Assembly: GCA_020444545.1 (NCBI GenBank)
Contig: JAHLKT010000007.1
Span: 171,732 to 235,731, forward strand
Origin: Desulfarculaceae bacterium
Lineage (GTDB): Bacteria; Desulfobacterota; Desulfarculia; Desulfarculales; Desulfarculaceae
Direction of reading: 5' to 3'
Length of the DNA: 64,000 nucleotides
Below, one piece after another: positions 45,715 through 57,620 of this stretch; the stretch's first letter is position 1, and each line of letters starts with the position of its first letter. The notes beneath the pieces were generated by a model, which worked only from the letters and a program-made list of their open reading frames with translations, was not told where the DNA came from and made no database searches. Position numbers and translations under genes: made by a program.

Positions 45715-46746
45715 CTACTTGGCCGCCTTACGGGCCGCGCTCAGCCAGCTGTTCCACTTGTCCTTGTTTTTGGCGATCCACTCGTCCACGTGGCGCTCGA
45801 TGTCCTTTGGGGCCTTCTGGCCATTGTTCATCCTGGTGTTCTGGGCGTTGATGTCGCTCAGGGGCAGGGTGAAGACCTCAAAGAACTTTGCCGCCGCCGG
45901 GTTGGCCGCCAGGAACTTCTTGTTGGCCACTATGCGGATGTCGCTGACCACGAAGCCCAGCTTGATGGGATCGCTGACCGCGCCCTTGATGCCCGTGGCG
46001 GTCATGCGGTCCTTGAAGGCCTCCTGGGTCTTGCTGGGCACGATCTTGGGCACGTTGATCCAGACCACGTCCTCGCCAGGCTTGAGCAGGTGCACGGTCC
46101 AGTTGGGGGTCCAGGTATAGAAGAAGATGGGCTTGCCGTTCTTGTAGCGGCCCATGGCGGCGGCCATGCCCGCGGCGTAGGCAGCCTTGATGGGCTTGAT
46201 GTACTTCCTGAGCTTGTAGGTGTCCAGGTGGAAGCGGATGGCTTTTTCGCAGCCCCAGCCCGGAGGACAGGCGGTCAGGTCGGCCTTGCCGTCGCCGTTG
46301 GCGTCAAAGGCCTTGATCACCTCGGGGCGCTTGAAGTCGTCCAGGGACTTGATGTTGAATTTCTCGGCTGCCTTCTTGGAAACCAGGTAGCCCTGCAAGC
46401 CGCCGGCCTTGACCACGTAGCCCACCTTGGCCACGGTCTTCTGCCAGTCCTTGGGCATCTGGGGGTCATGCATGGGGAACCAGCCGTTGGTCCAGTAGTC
46501 CACGTCGCCCAGGGAGACGGACTTGTAGAAAATGGGGTTGGCCAGGTCCTTGGGCTTTTTCATGTCATAGCCCAGCTCGGTCAGGGCCCGGCGCACCAGG
46601 GCCTCCTGGAAGAAGCCGGTGTTCCAGGTGGCGCGGGCCGGCTTCACGGTCACGCCCTTGCCGGGCAGGTCCGCGGCCGAGGCCGCCGTGGGGGCCAGCA
46701 GGCAAAGAGCCAAGATCACAAACAAGAGCATTCTGCTGAATCGCAT
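45715..46746 (-). CDS. proX: Glycine betaine/proline ABC substrate-binding protein
   Basis: The 343-residue periplasmic protein has a signal peptide (cut after ASA) and the OpuAC/ProX fold: GVTVKPARATWNTGFFQEALVRRALTELGYD, LGDVDYWTNGWFPMHDP and FFYTWTPNWTVHLLKPGEDVVWI. The many Trp and Tyr residues suit a cage for quaternary amines. The length and blocks resemble E. coli ProX. It is third in proV-proW-proX with a GAGGAGG ribosome site. Confidence 0.9.
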   Translation of the reverse strand: MRFSRMLLFVILALCLLAPTAASAADLPGKGVTVKPARATWNTGFFQEALVRRALTELGYDMKKPKDLANPIFYKSVSLGDVDYWTNGWFPMHDPQMPKDWQKTVAKVGYVVKAGGLQGYLVSKKAAEKFNIKSLDDFKRPEVIKAFDANGDGKADLTACPPGWGCEKAIRFHLDTYKLRKYIKPIKAAYAAGMAAAMGRYKNGKPIFFYTWTPNWTVHLLKPGEDVVWINVPKIVPSKTQEAFKDRMTATGIKGAVSDPIKLGFVVSDIRIVANKKFLAANPAAAKFFEVFTLPLSDINAQNTRMNNGQKAPKDIERHVDEWIAKNKDKWNSWLSAARKAAK

Positions 46747-46825
46747 TTTTCCTCCTCGTGGGTTCGCCGCCCGGTGTCGAAGCGCCCGGCGGCCGGTCCG
46801 GTTGAGCCGTTGCGGTCTTTGGTTT

Positions 46826-47662
46826 CTAGGGTTGATCCTTTTTTGCCATGGATTGGGTGATGCGGTCCAGGACCATGGCCATGAAAACGATGCCGATGCC
46901 GCCGATGACCGCCTGGCCGATGTCCAGGGTGTTCAGCCCCAGGATCACCGGAGCGCCCAGGCCGCCGGCCCCGATGAGCGCGGCGATCACCACCATGGAC
47001 AGCGACATCATGATGGTCTGGTTGAGCCCGGCCAGGATGGTGGGCAGGGCGATGGGGATCTGCACCTTGCGCAGAATCTGCCAGCGGGTGCCGCCAAAGG
47101 CCTGGCCCGCCTCCACCAGCTCCCGGGGAACCTGGCGGATGCCCAGGTTGGTCAGGCGGATGATGGGCGGCAGGGAGAAGATGATGGTGGCCAACACGCC
47201 GGCCACGTTGCCCACCGAAAAGAGCATGACGATGGGCACCAGGTAGACGAAGGCCGGGGTGGTCTGCATGGCGTCCAGCACGGGCCTGAGGTAGGAGTCG
47301 AAGCGGTCGCTGCGCGCGGCCAGGATGCCCAGGGGTAAACCCACCGCGGCGCAGAAGATGACCGAGGACACCACCATGGCCAGGGTGGTCATGGTGTCGG
47401 CCCAGAGGCCCAGCAGGCCGATGAACACCATGCTGGCTGCGGTGAACACGGCCAGCCACAGGCCCGAGAAACGCCAGGCCACCAGGGCCAGGACGATTAT
47501 CACCACCCAGGGGGGTATGGCGTTGAGACCCTGGTCGAAGCCCAGCAGAACCTGCTCCACAGGCCATTTGATGGTCTGGAAGAAGTCCCGGAAATTGTTT
47601 ACCAGCCAGTCCACGAACTGGGAGACCCAGGCGTCCAGGGGTATTACGGCTTCTTGAAACAT
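46826..47662 (-). CDS. proW: Glycine betaine/proline ABC permease
   Basis: The 278-residue inner-membrane protein has VDWLVNNFRDFFQTIKWPVE at the N-terminus and the binding-protein-dependent transport motif around MQTTPAFVYLVPIVMLF ... EAGQAFGGTRWQILRKVQIP (EAA loop). It forms the importer channel. AAGGAGGCGATC lies just before its start, 18 bp after proV. Confidence 0.92.
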   Translation of the reverse strand: MFQEAVIPLDAWVSQFVDWLVNNFRDFFQTIKWPVEQVLLGFDQGLNAIPPWVVIIVLALVAWRFSGLWLAVFTAASMVFIGLLGLWADTMTTLAMVVSSVIFCAAVGLPLGILAARSDRFDSYLRPVLDAMQTTPAFVYLVPIVMLFSVGNVAGVLATIIFSLPPIIRLTNLGIRQVPRELVEAGQAFGGTRWQILRKVQIPIALPTILAGLNQTIMMSLSMVVIAALIGAGGLGAPVILGLNTLDIGQAVIGGIGIVFMAMVLDRITQSMAKKDQP

Positions 47663-47680
47663 CTTGATCGCCTCCTTTTA

Positions 47681-48889
47681 TCAGGCCGCCGCTTGCTCGG
47701 AGCGGTGCAGGGTCTTGAGGAAGCGGTACTTGGTTACCACGCCCTTGTACTTGTGGTTTTCGTCCACCACCGGCACCGGCCACTCATGGGAGGCCACCAG
47801 GGGCAGCACGTCCTGCATGGTGGCGTCCATCAGCACCGGCTCGGCATCCTTGAGGAAGGCCTGCTCCAGGGGAGCGTCCGGGCTGCCCTTTTCGATGGCC
47901 CGGGCCAGGGATTCGGTGGACACGGTGCCCAGGTACTTGCGGTCGGAGTTGAGCACGTAGCCGAAATCGCGCTCCTGCTGGCTCAGGTACTCGTGGCTGG
48001 CGCGCAGGCTGCCCTTCTTGGTCACGATGATGGTGGGGTAGGAGTCGCGCACGATGTCTCCCACCGAGATGACGTTGGTGGGGTCCACGCCCCGGAAGAA
48101 GGCCCGCACGTAGTCGTTGGCCGGGTGCTGCAAAATCTCCTCGGGCGAGCCCACCTGGATCACCTTGCCGCCTTCCATTATAGCGATGCGGTCCCCGATA
48201 CGGAACGCCTCGTCAAGGTCGTGGCTGATGAACACGATGGTGCGCTGGTCCTTCTCCTGGAGCTTCAACAGCTCGTCCTGCATCTCGGTGCGGATCAGGG
48301 GGTCCAGGGCGCTGAAGGCCTCGTCCATGAGCAGGATGGCCGGGTCCACGGCCAGGCCCCGGGCCAGGCCCACCCGCTGCTGCATCCCGCCGCTCAGCTG
48401 TTTGGGGTAGGAGTCCTCCCACCCCGCCAGGCCCACCTGGGCCAGGGCCTCCTTGGCCCGGGCGCGGCGCTGGTCCTTGGCCACTCCGGCCAGCTCCAGG
48501 CCGAAGGCGGCGTTGTCCAGCACGCTCATATGGGGCATGAGGGCGAAGGACTGGAAGACCATGGACATGTTGTGCAGGCGGAAATGCACCAGCTCTTCCT
48601 GGCGCATGGCGGTCACGTCCGCCCCGTCGGCGATGACCCGGCCGGCGCTGGGGTCGATGAGCCGGTTGAACATGCGCACGATGGTGGACTTGCCCGAGCC
48701 GGACAGGCCCATGATCACGAATATTTCGCCTTCGTTGATGCTGAAACTGGCGTCCTGCACGCCCACGGTGAGGCCGGTCTGGTCGAAAATTTCCTCTTTG
48801 CTGAGGCCCTCGCGGCATAAGCGCAGCCCCTCTTTGGGGTTGGGCCCGAAGATCTTGTACAGCCCTTCGACTCTGATTTTCTCGGTCAT
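47681..48889 (-). CDS. proV: Glycine betaine/proline ABC ATPase with CBS domains
   Basis: The 402-residue ATPase has Walker A GLSGSGKS, signature LSGGMQQRVGLARGLA, Walker B ILLMDEAFSALDP and the switch HDLDEA. After it come two CBS domains (about 285-400) that act as an ionic-strength sensor in relatives such as OpuA. The ATG at 48889 with AAGGGGAGCC upstream was chosen; a further 30 codons are open before it. It is the first transporter gene after the MarR regulator. Confidence 0.92.
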   Translation of the reverse strand: MTEKIRVEGLYKIFGPNPKEGLRLCREGLSKEEIFDQTGLTVGVQDASFSINEGEIFVIMGLSGSGKSTIVRMFNRLIDPSAGRVIADGADVTAMRQEELVHFRLHNMSMVFQSFALMPHMSVLDNAAFGLELAGVAKDQRRARAKEALAQVGLAGWEDSYPKQLSGGMQQRVGLARGLAVDPAILLMDEAFSALDPLIRTEMQDELLKLQEKDQRTIVFISHDLDEAFRIGDRIAIMEGGKVIQVGSPEEILQHPANDYVRAFFRGVDPTNVISVGDIVRDSYPTIIVTKKGSLRASHEYLSQQERDFGYVLNSDRKYLGTVSTESLARAIEKGSPDAPLEQAFLKDAEPVLMDATMQDVLPLVASHEWPVPVVDENHKYKGVVTKYRFLKTLHRSEQAAA

Positions 48890-49144
48890 GGCTCCCCTTG
48901 CAATATGGGTTGAAAGGCGCCCGGCACCTGCTCTGGGAATTAAAAATACGAGCCGCGGTCCGATCGGGGCGGGCCGCATGGGAGCGGGTGTTCAGATCAG
49001 TCGTTGATCAGATAGGTGCGGCAGAGCCAGGTGTGACGCCAGGAGTGGCAGCCGCAGAAAACCTTGTCCCCCGGGCGGCTAGTCGCGCATAGCGAGTATG
49101 GGAATGTTTGCAACAGCATGATCAGGTGCGCGGGTTCAGTCCGT
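48890..49144 (-). promoter_or_regulatory. Region between marR and proV
   Basis: This 255-bp gap contains the inverted repeat GATCA-GTCGT-TGATC (48995-49009), a possible operator. I could not identify a firm promoter pair. Since both flanking genes point the same way, proVWX may be transcribed separately or with marR. Confidence 0.3.
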
Positions 49145-49651
49145 TTATTTGTTTGCTTTGGCCGGGGGCGCGGCATGGGGCGCACCCAGATCCTTATCGG
49201 CGGCAATGACCGGGGCGGCATTCACCTCCCCAGCCTCCATCATGTCCACCACCTTGCAGAGCACCCGGTCGATCTCGTCCAACTCGGCCGGGCCCAGGGA
49301 CTCCAGACGGGAGGCGAAGCGCTCGTGCAGGGAGCGGGGCGCGTGGCCCACGGCCTCGCGGCCGCCGGGGGTCAGATGGATGCTCACCTTGCGGCGGTCG
49401 CTTTGGTCGCGCCGCCTCTCCACCAGGCTGCGTTTTTCCAGCCGGTCCAGCACTCCGGTGATGGTGGCCTGGCTCAGGAACATCTCCTTGGCCAGGGCCC
49501 CGGGAGTGTGTGGGCCTTCCTGGGCCAACAGGCGCAGACACAACAGCTGCGGCGTGGTCAGACGGTGCTCGCTGGCCAGGCGGCGGCTGTGCAGGTCGGT
49601 GGCCCGGATTATGCGGCGGATGGAGCGCAAGATGTGTTCGTCGATGGCCAT
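49145..49651 (-). CDS. MarR-family transcriptional regulator
   Basis: The 168-residue protein has the MarR winged helix: LTTPQLLCLRLLAQEGPHTPGALAKEMFLSQATITGVLDRLEKRSLVERRRDQSDRRKVSIHLTPGG, with the DxRxxxxxLT wing. It stands upstream of the betaine importer and resembles MarR proteins near compatible-solute genes, so osmotic control is plausible. The ATG at 49651 begins the conserved N-terminal helix but has a poor ribosome site; upstream in-frame starts at 49693 and 49744 are possible. Confidence 0.85.
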   Translation of the reverse strand: MAIDEHILRSIRRIIRATDLHSRRLASEHRLTTPQLLCLRLLAQEGPHTPGALAKEMFLSQATITGVLDRLEKRSLVERRRDQSDRRKVSIHLTPGGREAVGHAPRSLHERFASRLESLGPAELDEIDRVLCKVVDMMEAGEVNAAPVIAADKDLGAPHAAPPAKANK

Positions 49652-49900
49652 CTCTGCATTCCGGTCCCGTCCGCGTTTCGGGGCGCCCGGCATGGGCGTC
49701 AGCCGAAAATTGTTTAGATCACAAAACTTTAGTACACATATCATTCTGGTGGTTTGGTGTCAAGTTTCGGGCCTTGGGGTTGCCGGGGGCGCGGCCCGGC
49801 GCAAGCCTCCGTCCGGGCGGGGAGGCCGGGCTCCCTGCCCGCGATGCAAACCACGGGGACCTGAAAAAGGATTTGCCTAATCGAAGCGAAGCGGCCCGGT

Positions 49901-53371
<3,471 letters not shown>

Positions 53372-53405
53372 AACAAAAGCCTTGTTGGGGGAATGCGGGC
53401 GTGGG

Positions 53406-53735
53406 CTAGATGGGCTCTAGCGGCAGTTCGTCGGTTAGCCCCAGGCCGTTTGCAGCCTTGGCGGCTTCGGAAAGATCGCCGATGACCCGCCTTTCGGGGG
53501 CGGGGGAGTTGCGCACCACGGCGGGGATGGCCAGGAGGTCGGCCGGGATGGGGGGCGCCGGCTTTGCCAAAATGTCGACGATGGTTATGTTGTAGCGGCC
53601 CGGCACGTAGTGCTCGCATAGCCTGCGCAGGACGTTTTCCGCCTTCTGCGCGATCTCGTTGGCTCCCGCGGTGTAGAGGGTGAATTGCCACTCCGGCGAG
53701 GAGCTCCCTTGGTAAGGGCTGGCTTGTCGGGTCAT
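53406..53735 (-). CDS. kaiB: KaiB-like protein
   Basis: The 109-residue protein matches the KaiB fold: WQFTLYTAGANEIAQKAENVLRRLCEHY, NITIVDILAKPA, LLAIPAVVRNSPAPERRVIGDLS. In cyanobacteria KaiB changes fold to bind KaiC and recruits the output kinase SasA, whose sensor is KaiB-like. The ATG at 53735 overlaps the kaiC stop by four bases (ATGA). Frame upstream of it is non-family sequence inside kaiC. Confidence 0.88.
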   Translation of the reverse strand: MTRQASPYQGSSSPEWQFTLYTAGANEIAQKAENVLRRLCEHYVPGRYNITIVDILAKPAPPIPADLLAIPAVVRNSPAPERRVIGDLSEAAKAANGLGLTDELPLEPI

Positions 53736-55156
53736 ATTGCTCCGCCAAACTCCAACTTCGCGGGTTTCACCTCCGGGCCCTTGCCCGAAAGCAGGAGCTC
53801 CCAGACCCCTTGAGAGTGCGCTATCCCCCTGGCCTTGTGCACGTAAATGTATCTTTTGCGCTCGCCGGATTGGCGGTGATAGTTGATCACCACCCAGGTG
53901 TCCACGATGGAAGAGACCTCGGTCATGGATTGTTCGGGGCTGTACTCTCCCGGGACGAGGCAGGTCATCAGGGTATTGATACCCTGCATCTTGAAGAAGT
54001 CGATGAGCCTGGTGAGCATGGAGCGGATATCCCACTCGCTGCCGATGGGCAGGAAGCTGGTTATGGGGTCCATGACCACGGTGTCGGGCTTGAACTCGTC
54101 CACCAGGCGGTGAATCCGGAGCAGATGCTCCTCGAGGCCGAAGTTGGTGGGGCGCATGGGCTCCGTGAGCAAGGAGCCGTTTTCAATCCAACGGCCCAGG
54201 TCGATGCCCACCGAAGCCATGTTGCGCACGATCTGGCTGCTGGCTTCCTCGAAGGGCAGGTACAGGCAGCGGCCGCCTGCCGCGCAGGTTTTTTCGGCTA
54301 TGCGGGCGGCCAGGGTGGACTTGCCGGTCCCGGCCACGCCCGAGATCATCACCGTGCTCCCCCGGTAGAAGCCCTTGCCGTCGAGCATCTGGTCCAGCCC
54401 CGCGACCCCGGTGGAGACGAACTCGTTGGAGGAAGGGAAGTCGAGGCTGATCGAGGTTATGGGCAGTACGGAAAGGCCGTCCGGGCTGATGAGGAAGGGG
54501 AACTCGTCCGCGCTGTGCGCCGAGCCGCGGCACTTGACCACCCGCATCCGGCGTTTGGACACCTGGCCTTGCACCCGGTGGTCCAGCAGGATCACGCAGT
54601 CGGTGGCGAACTCCTCCATGGTGAACCGGTGGTGGGACATGTCATGCAGTTCGCTGGTTATGACCGTGGTGATGCCCTGTTGCTTTGTCCACGCGATAAC
54701 CCGGGCGAGCTCGTAACGGAGGTTTTGAGAATTCTTGTATTGCGCCAGAAGAGAATTGAGGTTGTCCAGGACCAGGCGCTTGGCCTTGATATCGGAAAGC
54801 CACCTCTCCAACATCGCCAAAAAACCGTCCAGGGTGTAATCGCCCGCCTGGGTGATACGCGATCCGGCAATGGGTACGTGCTCTATGCTCAGCTTGTTTT
54901 CGCCCAGGGCCCGGTTGAGTCCCAGTCTGAGTCCGGAGAGGTTGCCGGTCAGGTCTTCTTTGGTTTCTTCAAAGGATACGAAGACGCCTGGCTCATCGTG
55001 GTCCACCGCGCCATGACCCAAAAACCTCGCGGCCAAGATGGTCTTGCCGCAGCCGGGGCCTCCGATGGCCAGGGTGGTTTTGCCGGCGGGAAAACCGCCT
55101 CGTAACACTTCATCCAAACCGGATATTCCGGTGGGGCATTTCCGGATGTGGCCCAT
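53732..55156 (-). CDS. kaiC: KaiC-like double-domain ATPase
   Basis: The 474-residue protein has two RecA-like domains. CI has Walker A GGPGCGKT (33-40) and catalytic E63-E64; CII has GVAGTGKST (273-281) and E303-E304. The phosphorylation loop reads SMTEVSSIVDT, so the cyanobacterial Ser431/Thr432 pair is Ser415/Ser416 here, and Thr426 corresponds to Thr412. Both catalytic centres look intact. The usual C-terminal A-loop tail that binds KaiA is shorter, and no kaiA lies nearby. It is first of kaiC-kaiB-kinase. Confidence 0.9.
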   Translation of the reverse strand: MGHIRKCPTGISGLDEVLRGGFPAGKTTLAIGGPGCGKTILAARFLGHGAVDHDEPGVFVSFEETKEDLTGNLSGLRLGLNRALGENKLSIEHVPIAGSRITQAGDYTLDGFLAMLERWLSDIKAKRLVLDNLNSLLAQYKNSQNLRYELARVIAWTKQQGITTVITSELHDMSHHRFTMEEFATDCVILLDHRVQGQVSKRRMRVVKCRGSAHSADEFPFLISPDGLSVLPITSISLDFPSSNEFVSTGVAGLDQMLDGKGFYRGSTVMISGVAGTGKSTLAARIAEKTCAAGGRCLYLPFEEASSQIVRNMASVGIDLGRWIENGSLLTEPMRPTNFGLEEHLLRIHRLVDEFKPDTVVMDPITSFLPIGSEWDIRSMLTRLIDFFKMQGINTLMTCLVPGEYSPEQSMTEVSSIVDTWVVINYHRQSGERKRYIYVHKARGIAHSQGVWELLLSGKGPEVKPAKLEFGGAI

Positions 55157-55481
55157 GTTTGTTTTCCCTGTGAGCTAATGCATATGCTTTAGAGCGAAGG
55201 CACTTTTCGGCTAGGGATTTAGTCGGGCGTTAGGTTTGGCGAAACACTGAGCCGCAAAGCCTTTCGTTCAATGCAACGGCTTTATTTCTTGGCCGCCGCT
55301 CCGGGGAGACACGGCCAATAAGCTGCGCATTTTACTGACAACTCTCACCCCACTATAGGCTCTAATGGTTGCGTTTAACAAGAATATAATAGTAACCGCG
55401 AATTGGGGTTTTTCGGGGAAAAGGCACGGGATGCATTGCCGCCGGCTATGCGTCCGGCGGGAAACCAGGCCCGTGCCGGGG
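55157..55481 (-). promoter_or_regulatory. Region upstream of kaiC with candidate promoter
   Basis: Reading the minus strand, TTGTTA (55376-55381) and TATAGT (55352-55357) with an 18-bp spacer could start kaiC, leaving a leader of about 185 nt. The side next to the lipoprotein stop (55482) shows nothing recognisable. No sigma-54 element was found here. Confidence 0.35.
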
Positions 55482-57035
55482 CTAATCCTTGCCATTTTCC
55501 GGCAGCAACCAGGCCCGCGCCTCGCGTGGGGGGAGCATGGCCCGGAGCTGGCCTCCGGCCGGAGCCAGCCCGCCGCTATGCCAGAGCCGGCGGGCCGGTC
55601 CGTCCACCGGCCCCAGGGCCACCTCGGCCGTGTGGGGGGTGGTGTTGACCAGCAGAATCAGGGTCCCCCGGGAGCAGCGGCCCCATCCGGCGCGCACCGC
55701 CGGGCCGCCGCCGGGGTCGGAGCGCACCCGGCCCAGATGCTTCAGGGTCATGCCCGGGGGCAGGCCGGGGATCAGGGGCAGCCAGGGGCCCAGCCGCCGG
55801 AGCCGCCCGGCCAGGCGGCAGATGGCCGGGCCCAGGGTGGGGTCGGCCGCGCCCAGGCGCCAGTTGTAGAACAGCAGGCCATCGGCCCCGGCGGTGAGGG
55901 CCGAGGCGGCCAGGGCGTTCATCTCCTCGGGACGGGGAGGGCGGCTCCAGCCGTTGGGGGCCTCGGCGCCGCCGCCGAAGGCCTGCACCACCCCCCACAC
56001 CTGTCCTCCGGGCCGCACCAGGCCCCTCGCCTGGGTGATGCTGTCGGCCAGCCAGTTCAGGGGTTGGGTGGGCACGGGGTACTGGTCCATGAACACCGCG
56101 TCGTACGCCGGGGCGTACTGCGCCACCGCCTCGGGCCGCACCAGGGCCGTGACCACCGGGATAGCGGGGAAGGCCTTGGCCAGCGCCTTGCGGGCGGCCA
56201 GCAGGCGGCTCAGCGGGAAGGACCTGATCTCGGGCTCATCCTGTGGATAGAAGGCCACGGGCAAAAGGGTTGGGTCCAGGCCGCGCAGCAGGCTTATCTT
56301 CTTGTCCAGGGCCGTGCCGCCCGGCGGCACGATGAGGATGACCCCCAGACCCAGGGCGCGGGCCTCGGTCAGCAGGGCGGGAAGCTGGGCCAGGGAAGAC
56401 CCCAGCACCACGGTGTCCAGGCCGCAGGCCTTGGCCGGGGCCAGTTGGGATTGCCGGTTCAGATAGGCCCCCACCGGGAAGGCGCCGGGCTTGGCCAGGG
56501 GCCGGGCGGGCGCAAGGGCCGGGGCCGGGGGCAGGGGCTCCAGCACTGCCTGGGACAAAAGCAGGCGGCTGTCGCTGTGGTTGCGGATGACGATGCTGCC
56601 TTGGCCGCCGGGCGGGGCGATGCCGGTAACCGTGATCTTCTGCCAGCCGCCCACCACGCAGTGCGCGTCCAGGCGGTGCTCCCGGCCCAGGAAGTTCAGC
56701 CAAAGGTAGTGGTCGTTTACGAAGCTCTGCCGCCTGAGCCACAGGCTGAGGCCGTAGCGCTTCCCGGGCTTGAGGGCCAGGGGCTTGCTGGCCAGGGCGG
56801 CCGGGGCCTTGCCGGTGAAGACCCAGGCCCTGCCCTCGCGGGGATAGGGGCGCTCCAGGGTCAGGCCGCCCGAGGCGCGGCTGGCGGCGGTGGCCGGGGT
56901 GTCCCACAGGGCCGAGCCGGGGGTCAGGTCGGGCCGTTCCCCGGGCGGGGGAGGGGCATAGGCCGGGGCGCAGGCGAGCAGCGCCGCCAGCAAGAGCAGA
57001 ACGGCCACCATCAACAGGCGGGCGGGTCGGTGCAT
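55482..57035 (-). CDS. Predicted lipoprotein with glycoside-hydrolase-like barrel
   Basis: The 517-residue protein has a hydrophobic leader and lipobox ALLAC, a beta-rich segment (about 40-160), then a region that reads as a TIM barrel (AFPVGAYLNRQSQLAPAKACGLDTVVLGSS, FYPQDEPEIR, VVTALVRP, FMDQYPVP, GLLFYNWRLGA). It closes with a small beta domain. The QDEPE acidic motif after a strand is where glycoside hydrolases of several families carry catalytic acids. Substrate and exact family are unknown. The ATG at 57035 has GGAGG upstream. Confidence 0.65.
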   Translation of the reverse strand: MHRPARLLMVAVLLLLAALLACAPAYAPPPPGERPDLTPGSALWDTPATAASRASGGLTLERPYPREGRAWVFTGKAPAALASKPLALKPGKRYGLSLWLRRQSFVNDHYLWLNFLGREHRLDAHCVVGGWQKITVTGIAPPGGQGSIVIRNHSDSRLLLSQAVLEPLPPAPALAPARPLAKPGAFPVGAYLNRQSQLAPAKACGLDTVVLGSSLAQLPALLTEARALGLGVILIVPPGGTALDKKISLLRGLDPTLLPVAFYPQDEPEIRSFPLSRLLAARKALAKAFPAIPVVTALVRPEAVAQYAPAYDAVFMDQYPVPTQPLNWLADSITQARGLVRPGGQVWGVVQAFGGGAEAPNGWSRPPRPEEMNALAASALTAGADGLLFYNWRLGAADPTLGPAICRLAGRLRRLGPWLPLIPGLPPGMTLKHLGRVRSDPGGGPAVRAGWGRCSRGTLILLVNTTPHTAEVALGPVDGPARRLWHSGGLAPAGGQLRAMLPPREARAWLLPENGKD

Positions 57036-57068
57036 GGAGCGCCTCCGTCTTGGGTGCCACATCTATAT

Positions 57069-57098
57069 ATTTATGGCACAACCGGGAGGCGCTTGTCC
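57069..57098. repeat. Diverged 30-bp repeat, copy 1
   Basis: This 30-bp element matches the one at 57568-57597 at 23 positions with no gaps. It shares ATTTATGGCA at one end and CGCTTGTCC at the other. It lies between the lipoprotein start and the zinc-ribbon gene stop. Confidence 0.5.
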
Positions 57099-57113
57099 TC
57101 AACCGCTTGGGGA

Positions 57114-57440
57114 TCAGGCTCCTGCCGGGGCGGGCAGCTCCTGCCTACACTGGGCGCAGCGGGTGGCTCCCCGCATGGCTTGGGCGCCGCAGTGGGGGCA
57201 GGCATGGCGCCGGCGCTCCTCGGCCAGCCAGGCCTCGGTGCCCAGCTCCCGCCAGCGGGGGATGCCGGCCAGGATCATGGCGCGGCCCGGCCCGGACCGC
57301 TTCCGCCCGGAGGCGGCGCGGCCGCCGGACAGCACCCGCAGGGGCGGCCAAGGTTGCCAGCGGGCGTCGCGGTTCCACAACCACATTGCGATGCGAGTGA
57401 GCTCCCGTTGATCGATGGATGGCGTTCTGGCTCGGGCCAT
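57114..57440 (-). CDS. Small zinc-ribbon protein of unknown function
   Basis: The 108-residue protein is rich in Arg and Trp and ends with a four-cysteine ribbon, CPHCGAQAMRGATRCAQC, likely binding zinc. AGGGGAG precedes the ATG. No signal peptide is seen. Beyond the ribbon I do not recognise a family. It is probably real because of the ribosome site and the intact metal motif, but it is short and in GC-rich DNA. Confidence 0.55.
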   Translation of the reverse strand: MARARTPSIDQRELTRIAMWLWNRDARWQPWPPLRVLSGGRAASGRKRSGPGRAMILAGIPRWRELGTEAWLAEERRRHACPHCGAQAMRGATRCAQCRQELPAPAGA

Positions 57441-57567
57441 GGCGTTTCTCCCCTCTGATTATATAGAGTGCGGGGAGCGGCGGTTGTGACCGGAAGGGCG
57501 AATTTTTTTTAGAGCCCAGGGGCCGCGTCCCGCCGGAGGGGGCTTCCCCGTCTGGGGCAGGGCGGGC

Positions 57568-57597
57568 ATTTATGGCATAATCAAACGACGCTTGTCC
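57568..57597. repeat. Diverged 30-bp repeat, copy 2
   Basis: This is the second copy of the element at 57069-57098. It contains GGCATAATC, which could serve as a -10 for the TPR/SPOR gene whose ATG lies 23 bp beyond. The opposite strand also has a -10-like CATAAAT. Confidence 0.5.
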
Positions 57598-57620
57598 CCA
57601 TGCCTCCGGGAGAGACGCTC

